Notes under the pieces: model-generated
Databases searched by the model: none
What the model saw: the letters and a program-made list of their open reading frames with translations, nothing else
What the model was told of the DNA's origin: nothing
Shown: one piece after another, positions 46,000 through 55,559 of the stretch
Layout of the letters: the number at the start of each line of letters is the position of its first letter
How positions within the stretch are numbered: the first letter of the stretch is position 1
Assembly: GCF_025452195.1 (NCBI RefSeq)
Contig: NZ_CP104972.1
Location: 744,001-808,000 of the forward strand
Length of the DNA stretch: 64,000 nt
Direction of reading: 5' to 3'
DNA from: Phyllobacterium zundukense
GTDB lineage: Bacteria > Pseudomonadota > Alphaproteobacteria > Rhizobiales > Rhizobiaceae
Position numbers and translations under genes: made by a program

Positions 46000-46888
46000 A
46001 TGGAATGGTTTTACTCATTTCCCAATATGAATGACGACACGCTGCGCAACTTGAAAAAGGCGATGGACGAGGGTTTCAAGGCGTTCACTCGTCAGTATGG
46101 CGATGTCATCGAGTCGTTTTTTCAACCCCTGCAGTATTTTCTCATTCAGGCAGAACGTTTCATGACGACGACGCCGTGGCCGGTCATGATCGTGCTCATT
46201 GGCGGCATTGCATGGATAGCCAGCCGCAACTGGAAGATCGTAGGTGGTACCATCCTGACCCTTCTCCTCATCGGCTATTTCGATATGTGGAGTGATGCGA
46301 TGAAGACCATTGCCATGATTTTCGTCGGCACGGTCGTTTCCATCGTCGTTGGTATCCCGATTGGCATCGTCATGGCACGTTCTGATGGTTTCCAGCGCAT
46401 GGTCAATCCCATCCTTGACGTCATGCAGACAATGCCGAGCTTCGTCTATTTGATTCCGGTTGTGATGTTGCTCGGCATCGGCAAGGTCCCAGGCCTTATC
46501 GCTGTTGTGATCTACGCTATTCCGCCGATGATCTCGCCTGACTAATCTCGGTATCAGGCTCGTCGACAAGGACGTCCTGGAGGCAGCCGATGCATTCGGG
46601 TCTTCAAGCTGGCAGCGATTGAGGAACGTCCAGATACCCCTCGCTCTGCCGACAATCATGGCTGGCATCAACCAGACAATCATGATGGCTCTCGCCATGG
46701 TGGTTATCGCATCCATGATCGGCGTCCAGGGACTTGGACAGCCTGTGTTGCGTTCGGTCAACGGTCAATTCTTCTCGCTCGGACTTTTCAACGGCCTTGC
46801 CATTGTTGGCATAGCCATCATCTTTGACCGCGTTAGTCAGGCCTATGGCAAGCGTCTACAAAAGCACCAGGAGGTTGTCCATGGCTGA
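46000..46888 (+). pseudogene. proW: Betaine ABC transporter permease, frameshifted
   Basis: ProW-type permeases form the membrane channel. The first part has the TM segments PWPVMIVLIGGIAWIASR, VVGIPIGIVMARSDGF and MQTMPSFVYLIPVVMLLG, up to AIPPMI. At GATCTC (46530-46535) the frame breaks. Removing one base gives IRLTNLGIRLVDKDVLEAAD, followed by the EAA loop AADAFGSSSWQRLRNVQIPL and the last membrane segments, for 295 residues in all. The 3' end overlaps proV by eight bases. The residues on both sides are well conserved, so the lesion may be an artefact. Confidence 0.85.
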
Positions 46889-47954
46889 TCGTTCGGTTCA
46901 GGGAGCAGGAATCAAGATCAAGAATCTCTACAAGATTTTCGGCCAGAGACCGCAAACCTATGTAGAGGCTGTCAAGAAAGGCATGTCGAAGACCGAACTC
47001 AACGAAGAGCATGGACACGTTCTTGGCTTGCGGGACATCAACATCGATATGCCGGCCGGTTGCATCCAAGTTGTTATGGGGCTCTCCGGTTCAGGAAAAT
47101 CCACATTGATCCGCCACATCAATCGCCTGATCGATCCAACGGCAGGTGAAGTCATCATCGATGGCGCCGATGTATGCAAGATGAACCAGAACGATCTGCG
47201 TCAGTTCCGGCGCCACAAGACGGCAATGGTTTTCCAGAAATTTGCTTTGCTGCCTCATCGCACAGTGCTGGATAACACCGTCTATGGCCTTGAGATACAG
47301 GGCCTGTCGCGGGAAAAGCAGGAGGAGCAGGCAAGGCGTTGGATTGGCCGGGTTGGACTCAAAGGCTTTGAGGATCATTATCCTAACCAGCTGTCCGGTG
47401 GCATGCAGCAACGTGTCGGTCTCGCTCGCGCCCTGACCAACGATGCGCCCATCCTGCTGATGGACGAAGCTTTCTCGGCGCTCGACCCGCTTATTCGAAT
47501 GGATATGCAATCGGTTCTTCTCGATCTGCAGAAGGAAATCAGGAAAACGGTCGTTTTCATCACCCACGATCTCGATGAGGCCTTGCGACTGGGTGATCGC
47601 ATCGCAATCCTCCGTGACGGTGAAGTTGTTCAACAGGGAACCGGGCAAGATATCGTTCTAAAACCTGCAGACGAGTATATTTCGAGCTTCGTAAAAGAGG
47701 TCAATCGCGGCCGCGTCATCATGGTCGACACGATTGCCACGCAATCCGGTGCGCCGTCGGCAACGGGCGGTGTGACAGTCAAAACCGGTACGATTCTTGA
47801 AGAAGCTGCCAAGACGATGACCGACGCCAACCAGCAATACGCAACTGTTATTGATGATAACGGGAAACCCACTGGCGTCATCAGCATGAATAATTTGATT
47901 CAAGCGATGGTCACACCGATCAGCCATCTGACATCGAAAGCTGCGGCTGAGTAG
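46881..47954 (+). CDS. proV: Betaine ABC transporter ATP-binding protein
   Basis: This 357-residue ATPase drives betaine import with ProW. Walker A is MGLSGSGKSTLIRHINRL, the Q-loop is in VFQKFALLPHRTVL, the signature is NQLSGGMQQRVGLARAL, and Walker B is PILLMDEAFSALDPL with the switch His in VFITHDLDEAL. A C-terminal CBS-type region (about 300-345) ends with TGVISMNNLIQAMV and may sense ionic strength as in OpuA. AGGAGG precedes the ATG at 46881. The gene is intact. Confidence 0.93.
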   Translation: MADRSVQGAGIKIKNLYKIFGQRPQTYVEAVKKGMSKTELNEEHGHVLGLRDINIDMPAGCIQVVMGLSGSGKSTLIRHINRLIDPTAGEVIIDGADVCKMNQNDLRQFRRHKTAMVFQKFALLPHRTVLDNTVYGLEIQGLSREKQEEQARRWIGRVGLKGFEDHYPNQLSGGMQQRVGLARALTNDAPILLMDEAFSALDPLIRMDMQSVLLDLQKEIRKTVVFITHDLDEALRLGDRIAILRDGEVVQQGTGQDIVLKPADEYISSFVKEVNRGRVIMVDTIATQSGAPSATGGVTVKTGTILEEAAKTMTDANQQYATVIDDNGKPTGVISMNNLIQAMVTPISHLTSKAAAE

Positions 47955-48544
47955 GCGAAGGCTTTGTACATCGGTTATCTCCGGAGCTACACCAAAGCGC
48001 TGTCGATCTCAACATCCATTGCGCGTGGAGCTTCATAACGAGCTACCATGCGCGTCCATCGCTCGATTTTGATCGAGATACCGATGTTTGGCATGTCGCC
48101 ATCGTTGGCGACGACGGCCCTCCTCCAGCCCCGGTTAGTCCTCCCGGACTGGAGGAGGTGTCGACCACGCCGCAAGGCAAGCATGGCATTGGGCGTTTCG
48201 CTGGCCGCCGCCTCAAGTGGGAACTCCATACCGAATTCTTGATACTGACCCTTTGTCGTGCGCCCCTCGGACAGTCTCGGCGGCACCCCTCCGCCAGCGT
48301 TCCAGGAACTTTGCGACCGCGCTGACGGACAGGTCATCGCCGCCGTCCGCGTCCTTGTGCGCGACGAAAAAGATGGCCGGCGCCTTGAAAAACCCAGCGC
48401 CGACTTTGTTGCGTCTGAGCTTGGCGGCGGTGATGCGTGCCCTTTCGGGATGAATCGCGGTATTGATATCCCCGCTCTTGAGCAGATCGCCAACAATGGC
48501 CAGTTCGGCGCGCTCGACGACAGCTCCGACGTCAATGAAAAGCC
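47955..48544. other. Unassigned stretch, coding-like on the minus strand
   Basis: On the minus strand, 48213-48563 reads as a plausible protein segment (RITAAKLRRNKVGAGFFKAP, AIFFVAHKDADGGDDLSVSA), and another frame reads on from 47990. I do not recognise a family, there is no good start, and the segment runs into the duplicated reductase DNA. It may be a gene cut by the rearrangement that brought the duplicate here. Confidence 0.35.
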
Positions 48545-48928
48545 ATGCCACTGGTCTGACCAAGCGTTAAACGGCCTCTGATTATTTGCTACATTTGCCA
48601 AAGTGACGATAGTTTGTGCCAACCTCTCTTCTACGCTGCAACGAGTCAAAACAGTCAAAAAGACCTGGGTTGGAGACTTAGCTGCATGGCAAGGATCGTC
48701 TTTGGAATGAACCAGTCCCTGGACGGCTATGTCGACCACCAGGAATTTGCGCCGGATCCCGAACTGTTTCGTCACTGGATAGGGCACGTCCGCGGCCTGA
48801 CAGGCAGTGTGTACGGCCGCCGCATGTACGAGGTCATGCGCTATTGGGACGAAGACCGTCCTGCATGGAGTGCGGAGCAACACGACTTCGCGATGGCGTG
48901 GCGGAGCCAACCGAAGTGGGTCGTGTCG
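48545..48928 (+). repeat. 384 bp copy of 9019-9403
   Basis: This segment matches 9019-9403 in the same orientation with one deleted base and one substitution. The left boundary is at ATGCCACTGG and the right boundary after GTCGTGTCG. It carries the promoter region and 5' part of the reductase gene. Confidence 0.95.
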
Positions 48929-48979
48929 GGTTCGCACCGCCTTACGACTCACACCGAAGTTTACGCCCCATTCTATTGA
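48686..48979 (+). pseudogene. Truncated DHFR/RibD-like reductase
   Basis: The first 81 codons equal those of the reductase at 9161. After VVSG the sequence departs from the family and stops at 48979, leaving 97 residues. The lost half contains the substrate-binding VALGRGKPF region, so this copy is not functional. Confidence 0.9.
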
Positions 48980-49029
48980 AGAATATAGCTATAAGACATG
49001 CAAATTGGCCCGGCTTACGGGGTAATCAG

Positions 49030-49610
49030 CACACAAATAATTCGATGCCGAAGGTTCCGTGCTGATTGACAGGAAGTGATCTATCGAGTCAACCCGCCGA
49101 GGGCACTAGTCCTTCAATGTGAAATTCAAACCCGCGTCTTGTACGAAATCGATGCGCACGAATAACTGTTCGTTAAAAAATGCCGATAGTAGCGATATTC
49201 TAGTGGACTTTATTAGTGCTTCAAAGTCTACGACGACCTTAGTATCAACTGGCAGTACCTCGCGCTGTATCCAAAACTTCAAATCAGCGAAAGCTTCCAC
49301 AGTCGTTCGGGCACGCCGTCCGTTCGCCATTCCAGTTACAGACGTGGAAAAGGCCGGATTGCAAACCACCTGCCCTGATGGTTTCCGGCGCACGCATGAC
49401 TTCGGAATATACCAGATATCTAGCCACGATAATCGGCTACTTCTTAAGTACTATGACGCATCCCCAAATATAGTAACCCACCAATAAGTTGCTTGACACT
49501 GCTTTTTACTCAGCGTTTATCCTGTTGCAAAAACAAACCTCGAATAAACGCTCTTCGTAATTTTAACTTTGTACTTGTCTCCGGCTCACCAGAGTCCGAA
49601 AAGGTGTATC
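49030..49610. other. Leader region of the TackOD1 operon; weak ORF on minus strand
   Basis: The minus-strand frame 49106-49393 (EAFADLKFWIQREVLPVDTK, then VVVDFEALIKSTRISLLSAF) looks mildly coding, but I know no family for it and no ribosome site is clear. The last 120 bp are AT-rich and probably contain the promoter of the operon starting at 49611. Confidence 0.4.
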
Positions 49611-51005
49611 GTGTCAAACAGCAATGTATCCCTGTTAGAAAATACTGTTCCTGATAGCCAGACTTTTGCAGACCGCCATCCCGTAGTCGATCAATGTCAA
49701 TCCGTATGGCGTCAGTTTAACTTGCGCACCCCTCAGATAGCCCTCTACCCCGATACGATCATCCCTCACTCCCGTTACCTTCGCGAAGTGTTCTCGGTCG
49801 TCGATAATGATGACATCGATGCGGTTTTACTGACCAACGAAAGGCAATCATTCGGGTTGGAAAAATTCCGCAGCGCAAGGGATCTGTTTCTCGTGCCGGT
49901 GGTGAACGTTTCCGGGAAGCCGAGCGTGGCCGCCGATGTGGATTTTAGCCTGAAGAATCCCAAATCATGGGTGGAGACCGCGAGTTGCATCAGAAAATTC
50001 CGGGAGCGCCGAGGCCGGTTGTCGAGCAGATTTCTATCTCCTACTTCTCCAGCCGTGCGAATGATGGCTTATTTGTTCGTTTCCGGGGAAGATCTCACCC
50101 CTGTCAGGCAGCCAAGTTCCCCGTACTATTTCGGATACAAGGGTTTTCCGAATACAGCTTCCGCGACAATGGTTGCCGAAGCCCTTGCCAATAAGGGCTG
50201 GCTCGAACGTAGTTTTTTCGACAGGTACCATAAATGTGCCGGATGCCACTCTCATCGGTTGACGGTTAGAGAAGAATGTCCGGCATGCCAGTCGCCGCAG
50301 CTGTCAGAAGTGGACCTGATCCATCACTACAGCTGCGCGCAACTGAGTCCCGAGGCGACCTTCCGTCGTGGAACGGCACTCATCTGCCCCAAGTGCAGCA
50401 AGCAACTGCGCCATTACGGTAAGGACTATGACAAGCCGGGGCGGGTTCAGGTGTGCGCCCAATGCAAGAATACCACGTCCGAGCCGGCCATTGGTTTCCT
50501 GTGCCAGGATTGCGGAATGCATGTCGGCGGGGACGCAGCGAGCGTATCGGACGTGTTCTCTTATTCCCTGTCCCATCATGCAAATACTCTGCTTGCCGAC
50601 GATGTCGCGAGCGTAGAGCGATTTCCGGTCGCTCAACTTCGTTATCTTCCGGAAGAACTCCAAAGGAAGATTACGCAGCTTTCTTCCTCTACCGGGGCGG
50701 CATCCGATTTCCTCCTGGTTGAGTTGCAATATGGTGGCCGCGAACAAGTGCTTAGAACTCGAGGTGAAGCCAACTTCATTTCAATGCGGAAACTATTTGC
50801 AGATAATCTTCAGGGTATTCTTGGAGAAGTTGCATCCGTACATTCGTCTTACGAGCGGGAGTACGTCCTCTTTCTTGGGCGCGACGAAGCCGGTTTCACG
50901 GCCTATCTGCAGGAGGCTCTGCATCATTCCGAATCTGTTTTATCCGACAAACTGAACCCCACTTTGCTGGTTTTGTGGGGCACACGTGAAAAAGCGCTGT
51001 CGTGA
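49611..51005 (+). CDS. TackOD1-domain protein, putative sensor/regulator of a GT2 synthase
   Basis: This 464-residue protein has three parts. Residues about 25-150 look like a receiver-like Rossmann domain without clear phospho-acceptor. The middle (about 200-305) carries ordered Cys pairs, YHKCAGCHSHRLTVREECPA with CQS, ALICPKCSKQLRHYGKDYDK, VQVCAQCKNTTSE and IGFLCQDCGMHVGG, as in the zinc-binding TackOD1 output domain. The C-terminal part (FLLVELQYGGREQVLRTRG, ISMRKLFADNLQGIL) recalls a degenerate GGDEF fold. The GTG at 49611 follows AAGGTG. It is soluble by eye. It overlaps the GT2 gene by four bases (GTGA), implying coupled translation and joint function. Confidence 0.7.
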   Translation: MSNSNVSLLENTVPDSQTFADRHPVVDQCQSVWRQFNLRTPQIALYPDTIIPHSRYLREVFSVVDNDDIDAVLLTNERQSFGLEKFRSARDLFLVPVVNVSGKPSVAADVDFSLKNPKSWVETASCIRKFRERRGRLSSRFLSPTSPAVRMMAYLFVSGEDLTPVRQPSSPYYFGYKGFPNTASATMVAEALANKGWLERSFFDRYHKCAGCHSHRLTVREECPACQSPQLSEVDLIHHYSCAQLSPEATFRRGTALICPKCSKQLRHYGKDYDKPGRVQVCAQCKNTTSEPAIGFLCQDCGMHVGGDAASVSDVFSYSLSHHANTLLADDVASVERFPVAQLRYLPEELQRKITQLSSSTGAASDFLLVELQYGGREQVLRTRGEANFISMRKLFADNLQGILGEVASVHSSYEREYVLFLGRDEAGFTAYLQEALHHSESVLSDKLNPTLLVLWGTREKALS

Positions 51006-52273
51006 ACGACCTTGATTTCGGCCTGTCATTTCTTCTGGCACAAACGGGCTCGAGTCTGGTTACCGTCTTTTGGTACACGCTGATATTCGATGTTCCAAGA
51101 TACCTCGTGCCGTTTGTAATCGCCGCGATGAGCTTGCGACACATGGAGAAGGACAACGGCACTCGCCGCAATTCCAAATTTCCAAGTGTGAGCGTCGTTC
51201 TTATTGGTCACAACGAGGCCGATTCAATTGGCGCATGCGTTAATTCCCTGATGGAACAGTCTTTTTTGGATTTTGAGATCGTTATCGTCAGCGACGGCTC
51301 AACGGATGGAATGAATAAAGTTGCCAGAGAAATGGTCCGAAAAGGGCTGGGATCCTGTATCCTTTCGACAGGAGTTCGAGGCGGCAAGGCGAGCGGGACC
51401 AATCTGGCGTGCGAAATCGCACGCGGTGACATCATCATTAATATTGACTGTGATTGTTCGTTTGACCGATTTGCGATTGAACGTCTCCTGGAACCCTTTG
51501 CCGACGGGCGCGTCGGAGCAGCGTGCGGGGATATCGCACCACGCAACGCCGATGTGAGCCTTGTTTCACAGTTTCAGGAGATCGAATATCTGGAGTCTAT
51601 TTCCGTCGGCAAGCGGTTCGGCGCAGCGATTGGCCAAATAACATGTGCATCCGGTGCTTTTAGCGCCTTTCGCCGAACCGCTCTCGACGAGGTAGGCGGG
51701 CTTGATGTTGGCGGTGGAGAAGACCTCGATGTGACGCTGCGGCTGCGTCGGGCGGGCTGGCGCATCGGATATGTGCCGAATGCCGTGTGCTACACGGACG
51801 TGCCAACGACCTTTTACGCCTATATCAGGCAGCGGCTGCGTTGGGAGCGCGATGCAGTATGGATCCGCTTCCGCAAGCACCGCCGCCTGCTCAATCCTTT
51901 TGATCGCAAGTTCAGGCCAGCGGAAGCGTTTCACCAGTGGGATTTTCTGGCGTTCAGTGTTGCCGGCGCCGTCATTTTCCCGATCTATATATCGTGGCTC
52001 GCAATCAGCTTCGGCGCGCTTGCCATCCCGGTTCTAATAGCGATGCAAATCGCGTTGCTGGTTCTGGATGTCCTTATGCTTGCCCTGGCTTGCTGGACAA
52101 CAGGCCGCGCCAGTTTCTGGCGTAATCTGTTGTTCGTTCCTGGCTACTCCATCTTCATGTCGTATGGGATGCGGTTGGTACGCTTGCTGGCTTACATCGA
52201 TGAGTGGTTTTTTCGCGGTTCTCATCGCGACAACTATACGCCGGAAAAAGTGCGCCATGAGCGCGCGTGGTGA
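51002..52273 (+). CDS. Family 2 glycosyltransferase, processive synthase-like
   Basis: This 423-residue inner-membrane protein has one N-terminal membrane segment, a GT2 domain and about three C-terminal membrane segments. Catalytic motifs are VVLIGHNEADSIGACVNSLM, the first Asp in IVSDGSTDG, the metal-binding IDCDCS, the base in GGGEDLDVTLRLRRAGW, and RQRLRWERD in the Q/R-x-x-R-W position of processive synthases. The layout resembles BgsA, the rhizobial mixed-linkage beta-glucan synthase, but it is shorter. GTG at 51002 overlaps the TackOD1 stop. The sugar is unknown. Confidence 0.82.
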   Translation: MNDLDFGLSFLLAQTGSSLVTVFWYTLIFDVPRYLVPFVIAAMSLRHMEKDNGTRRNSKFPSVSVVLIGHNEADSIGACVNSLMEQSFLDFEIVIVSDGSTDGMNKVAREMVRKGLGSCILSTGVRGGKASGTNLACEIARGDIIINIDCDCSFDRFAIERLLEPFADGRVGAACGDIAPRNADVSLVSQFQEIEYLESISVGKRFGAAIGQITCASGAFSAFRRTALDEVGGLDVGGGEDLDVTLRLRRAGWRIGYVPNAVCYTDVPTTFYAYIRQRLRWERDAVWIRFRKHRRLLNPFDRKFRPAEAFHQWDFLAFSVAGAVIFPIYISWLAISFGALAIPVLIAMQIALLVLDVLMLALACWTTGRASFWRNLLFVPGYSIFMSYGMRLVRLLAYIDEWFFRGSHRDNYTPEKVRHERAW

Positions 52274-52283
52274 GGTTAAGTAA

Positions 52284-53294
52284 ATGAAGTACATCCGCAA
52301 ACGCCCTCGCATAGACAATCTCGACCGGCAACAGAGAAAGGGGTCCGGCCGCCTGAGCAGATCGATCTATCTCTTGATACTCGGAGCGCTGGTCGTTTCG
52401 CTTGCAAACTATCTTGTTGGCGGCATGTTTATCTTGTCAGCCGACGGCATCGTATTGGCGCAGCGGTACATCGTATCCGCCGGCTATCCGGCAACCGTCG
52501 ACAAGGTGCTGGTCAGCGAAGGCGATAGTGTGACCCAAGGAACGCCGCTCCTCGAGCTCACGTCGTTCGATATGGTGAAGGAGATCGCGGAACTCTCGGT
52601 ACGGACAAGTGAACTTGCGGTGCGCGTGGGAGAACTGCAGGGAAAGGTAGCAACGAATACGGTACTATTGCCCCTGGCAGAGCGTTCAGCACATGAAAGC
52701 AACGACGCCATCGTGCGTCTTGACCGGGTGTCGGCGCGGGGCGTTGTTCTTGCAAATCGAAGGGATGAAGCCTTGACTGCCAACTACCAGGCCGCGGAGC
52801 GCTACGCCCAATTGCAGGCTGAGTCGCGAGTCACCACAAACGAACTCCATGTGGTTGAAGAGTCGCGACAGGTGGCATCCGACGCGGTTCACAAAATGAA
52901 AACAATCTATGGAGATGGTAAGGTAACTGCGGCGGTCACAGGTATTGTAGGTTCAAAAATTCCTGTTCCGGGTCAGGTCGTGCGTCTGGGTGATGAAATG
53001 CTGCAAATTAACGGGGGGAAGGCCTATCTGTTTGCTTATTTGCCGGATGGGTATCTTTTTCCTGTCAGCAAAGGCATGAAGGTTCAGGTGAGCGGCGGGA
53101 GCGAGCGCGCGACGGGAACCGTTGAAAAAGTGTTGCCGATCGCCGACGCTCTGCCAGCGGAGTTTCAGAATTTGCTGCGGCCACGCGATCGATCCCGGCT
53201 GATCCGAATTGCGCTGCCGGAAGACCATCCCTTTGCCGTAACCCAGAAGGTCGTCATCAGAGGATGCATGTTCGGTTGGTGTTGGGTTCGATAG
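52284..53294 (+). CDS. HlyD-like membrane-fusion protein
   Basis: This 336-residue protein has one N-terminal membrane helix (SIYLLILGALVVSLANYLVG), then a periplasmic lipoyl-like barrel (VLVSEGDSVTQGTPLLELTS), a coiled-coil hairpin (about 95-200) and a second barrel with IVGSKIPVPGQVVRLGDEML. This is the shape of HlyD and Alg44/BgsB-type subunits that carry polymer across the periplasm. GAGGT at 52271-52275 precedes the ATG. It is the last gene of the three-gene operon. Confidence 0.85.
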   Translation: MKYIRKRPRIDNLDRQQRKGSGRLSRSIYLLILGALVVSLANYLVGGMFILSADGIVLAQRYIVSAGYPATVDKVLVSEGDSVTQGTPLLELTSFDMVKEIAELSVRTSELAVRVGELQGKVATNTVLLPLAERSAHESNDAIVRLDRVSARGVVLANRRDEALTANYQAAERYAQLQAESRVTTNELHVVEESRQVASDAVHKMKTIYGDGKVTAAVTGIVGSKIPVPGQVVRLGDEMLQINGGKAYLFAYLPDGYLFPVSKGMKVQVSGGSERATGTVEKVLPIADALPAEFQNLLRPRDRSRLIRIALPEDHPFAVTQKVVIRGCMFGWCWVR

Positions 53295-53786
53295 CATGCT
53301 TTCGGGCGATGTCACGTTATTGATGGCTTAACGGAGCGACCGTATTCGGGGTACGATACCCGTGCCTTCAGCTACGAGCAGCCGTGGTATAACGATCATG
53401 GCAATCGCTCCATCGGACCGCGCCTCCAAAGGGCCGGGTGTCAACTATAATTGCGCACGCCCGTTCAGGACCCGCTCAACCGTAGTAGTTCCCAAATCAT
53501 ATCCCGATAGTCGGGTTTTGCTCATTATCGTCCTCGAAGGCGAAAACAAGCTGCTTGAGCAGCACACCGCGCTATCAACCACTTGAAGCATTGCTCGAAA
53601 AGCCCATTCGCTCACAAGCATTTGCGGTTCCAAAGAGACCTTATGCGATTTTTGGAGCATATACGTACAACATCCGGCTGTTGGAAAATCATCGTTCCTC
53701 GAAGTCGAAGTGCGTGACCGGAACCAAAGTTCACCTTGAAGAGTTGAATATTGCCTGCAAGACCACGCCGGCATTTGGGAGGATGA
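53295..53786. other. Intergenic stretch, nothing recognised
   Basis: About 490 bp without a supportable gene. No clear terminator for the preceding operon is visible. Confidence 0.5.
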
Positions 53787-54218
53787 ATGATGATAACTAG
53801 CCGCAAGAATTGTCTCCTTACCGGACTCGTCATAGCTGCCATCGTGTCCACGGTTCCCGCTTTGGCTGACACCTTGAAATTCAAGGCCGATCTGAAAGGA
53901 ACAAGCGAAGTGCCGCCTACCGACAGCGCCGGCAGTGGATCGGGCGACATCACCGTCGACACCGCTACCAAGAAACTGACATACACCGTTACCTCGAGCG
54001 GTTTATCCGGCGACGCCACTGCCGCGCATTTCCATGGTCCGGCGGCGCCGGGCGAAAATGCCGGACCGGTGGTCGATATCTCCGCCGCTATAGCTTCGGG
54101 ATCTGCCGACATCACTGCTCAGCACCTGGCCGATTTGCAAGCCGGCAAATGGTATCTCAATATTCATACGAAGAAGTTTCCAGACGGCGAGATCAGGGGG
54201 CAGTTGGAAGCACAATAA
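53787..54218 (+). CDS. Secreted CHRD-domain protein
   Basis: This 143-residue protein has a signal peptide (LLTGLVIAAIVSTVPALADT) and one CHRD domain: LKGTSEVPPTDSAGSGSGDI, then HFHGPAAPGENAGPVVDISA and the ending WYLNIHTKKFPDGEIRGQL. CHRD domains are beta-rich extracellular modules of unknown biochemical role in bacteria. GGGAGGA precedes two adjacent ATGs at 53787 and 53790. It stands alone. Confidence 0.88.
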   Translation: MMITSRKNCLLTGLVIAAIVSTVPALADTLKFKADLKGTSEVPPTDSAGSGSGDITVDTATKKLTYTVTSSGLSGDATAAHFHGPAAPGENAGPVVDISAAIASGSADITAQHLADLQAGKWYLNIHTKKFPDGEIRGQLEAQ

Positions 54219-54454
54219 AAGAGCGGATTGGCGGAGCGCAGCCGATGGAACATTGTCGCTACCCTCCGCCACTTTTACGAATAAACGCCCGTCGAGTTCA
54301 ACTGAGCGGGCAAACAGCGACCGGGCCTTTGGCATAGATTGCGGAAAGGTCGAAGCAGGAAGGGGTGGTTTTGAGACCTTCGAGTATCCTACCAATCAGC
54401 TCATTCGAGGGGGCGAAGCTCCCATAGTGAACATGAGCCAATGGAGACGCGGCG

Positions 54455-54821
54455 ATGGACATTCGATCAACGCTGAAGGAGCTATGTGAGGCCTTCAACG
54501 CGCATGATCTTGATCGTATCATGACATTCTTGGCTGATGATTGTGTATTGGAGATGCCGCGGGGAACCGACCTTGGGTTCTCGTTTCGAGGGCAAACCGA
54601 AAGTACGCGAAGCGCTAGTAACACGCTTTGAGGGCCTGCCCGATGTTCACTACGGCAACGAGCAACATTTTGTAGATTCCGATACCGAGACTGGCATCTC
54701 GAAATGGAGCCTTACGGGCACACCTTCGATGGGACGAGAAAGGAAGTCAGGGGTGTGACTTCTACTCGTTTCGCGACGGGAAGGTGGTATGCAAGACTCA
54801 TCTTGGAAAATAGTGGAGTGA
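54455..54821 (+). pseudogene. SnoaL/NTF2-like protein with several frameshifts
   Basis: The pieces fit one NTF2-like protein: MDIRSTLKELCEAFNAHDLD with RIMTFLADDCVLEMPRGTD, then GSRFEGKPKVREALVTRFEG and LPDVHYGNEQHFVDSD in a second frame, then TFDGTRKEVRGCDFYSFRDG in a third, ending DSSWKIVE with a stop at 54819-54821. Each junction can be explained by one base missing from a short run: CC or GGG near 54565, GGGG near 54752, AA near 54795. That is four indels in 370 bp, all contractions. Members of this fold are often cyclases or isomerases, and the role is unknown. Confidence 0.75.
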
Positions 54822-55559
54822 AGGTGTCCACGTGAGGTCGTGTGGACGATCCTAGTTTTTGCTCCTCCAATTAAATCTCCAACACTGAAGGTGCCGTTCC
54901 AGTCGAGACCTTACTTAAAAGCACAGAACAGGAACACCCGATGGTGGTTTATGGATGGTCCTGTTCGTTATCCCCTTCGGATTCCCTCGCCGTTGCCATG
55001 ACGATCCGCGCTGATCCACAACCAGACAGCAAGTCAGAATACGGCAGTGTGCAAGCGGCGAAGCTCGTTCACAGGCTCCGCTTTCAGGGACACATAAGAA
55101 ATGGCAAGGGATCACGGGTGGCGTAACAGAGATGCACACTTACCCAAGGTCGCGCGGACAGGTCCTTCGGCACGTCGGCGCTGACGTCGAGCTCGCAACA
55201 GAGCTTCTATTGGCGCACCATCTCGTTGATCCCCTTTGACTTCACTCAGCACATCCGTAATTGTTCGGGCCGGAACCCCGTAAACACGCAGATACAGGTC
55301 GATCAATGCTTTGGCCCTACCCAAATGGCGACTATCCTGAGGGTTATTTTTTAGCTCACGGTGAAGAACCCGTGCCGGTCGGGCGTGGTCACCTCAAACC
55401 AAGTGCTTTTGCTCGTCGTCACTGAGCCGCCCTTTTACACTATCGGCATAAGATGGCGAGACGCACCCGAATGGTGCATCAGCGTGATGAAGAACTCACT
55501 TTGCGGAAGGAGGGCGAAGTCCTGCGCGTTAATGCGCCCAAAGGTTATTGCGACCCTTG
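54822..55559. other. Unassigned stretch with a coding-like piece on the minus strand
   Basis: On the minus strand, about 55112-55370 reads VLHRELKNNPQDSRHLGRAK then ALIDLYLRVYGVPARTITDV, which looks like protein but has no start in frame and no family I know. The rest has no supportable gene. Confidence 0.35.

Noticed and set aside
47987..48952. A 321-codon minus-strand frame through the duplicated segment
   Set aside because: Its first half is the reverse of the reductase copy, so it cannot be one real protein; only its 3' part is listed as unassigned.
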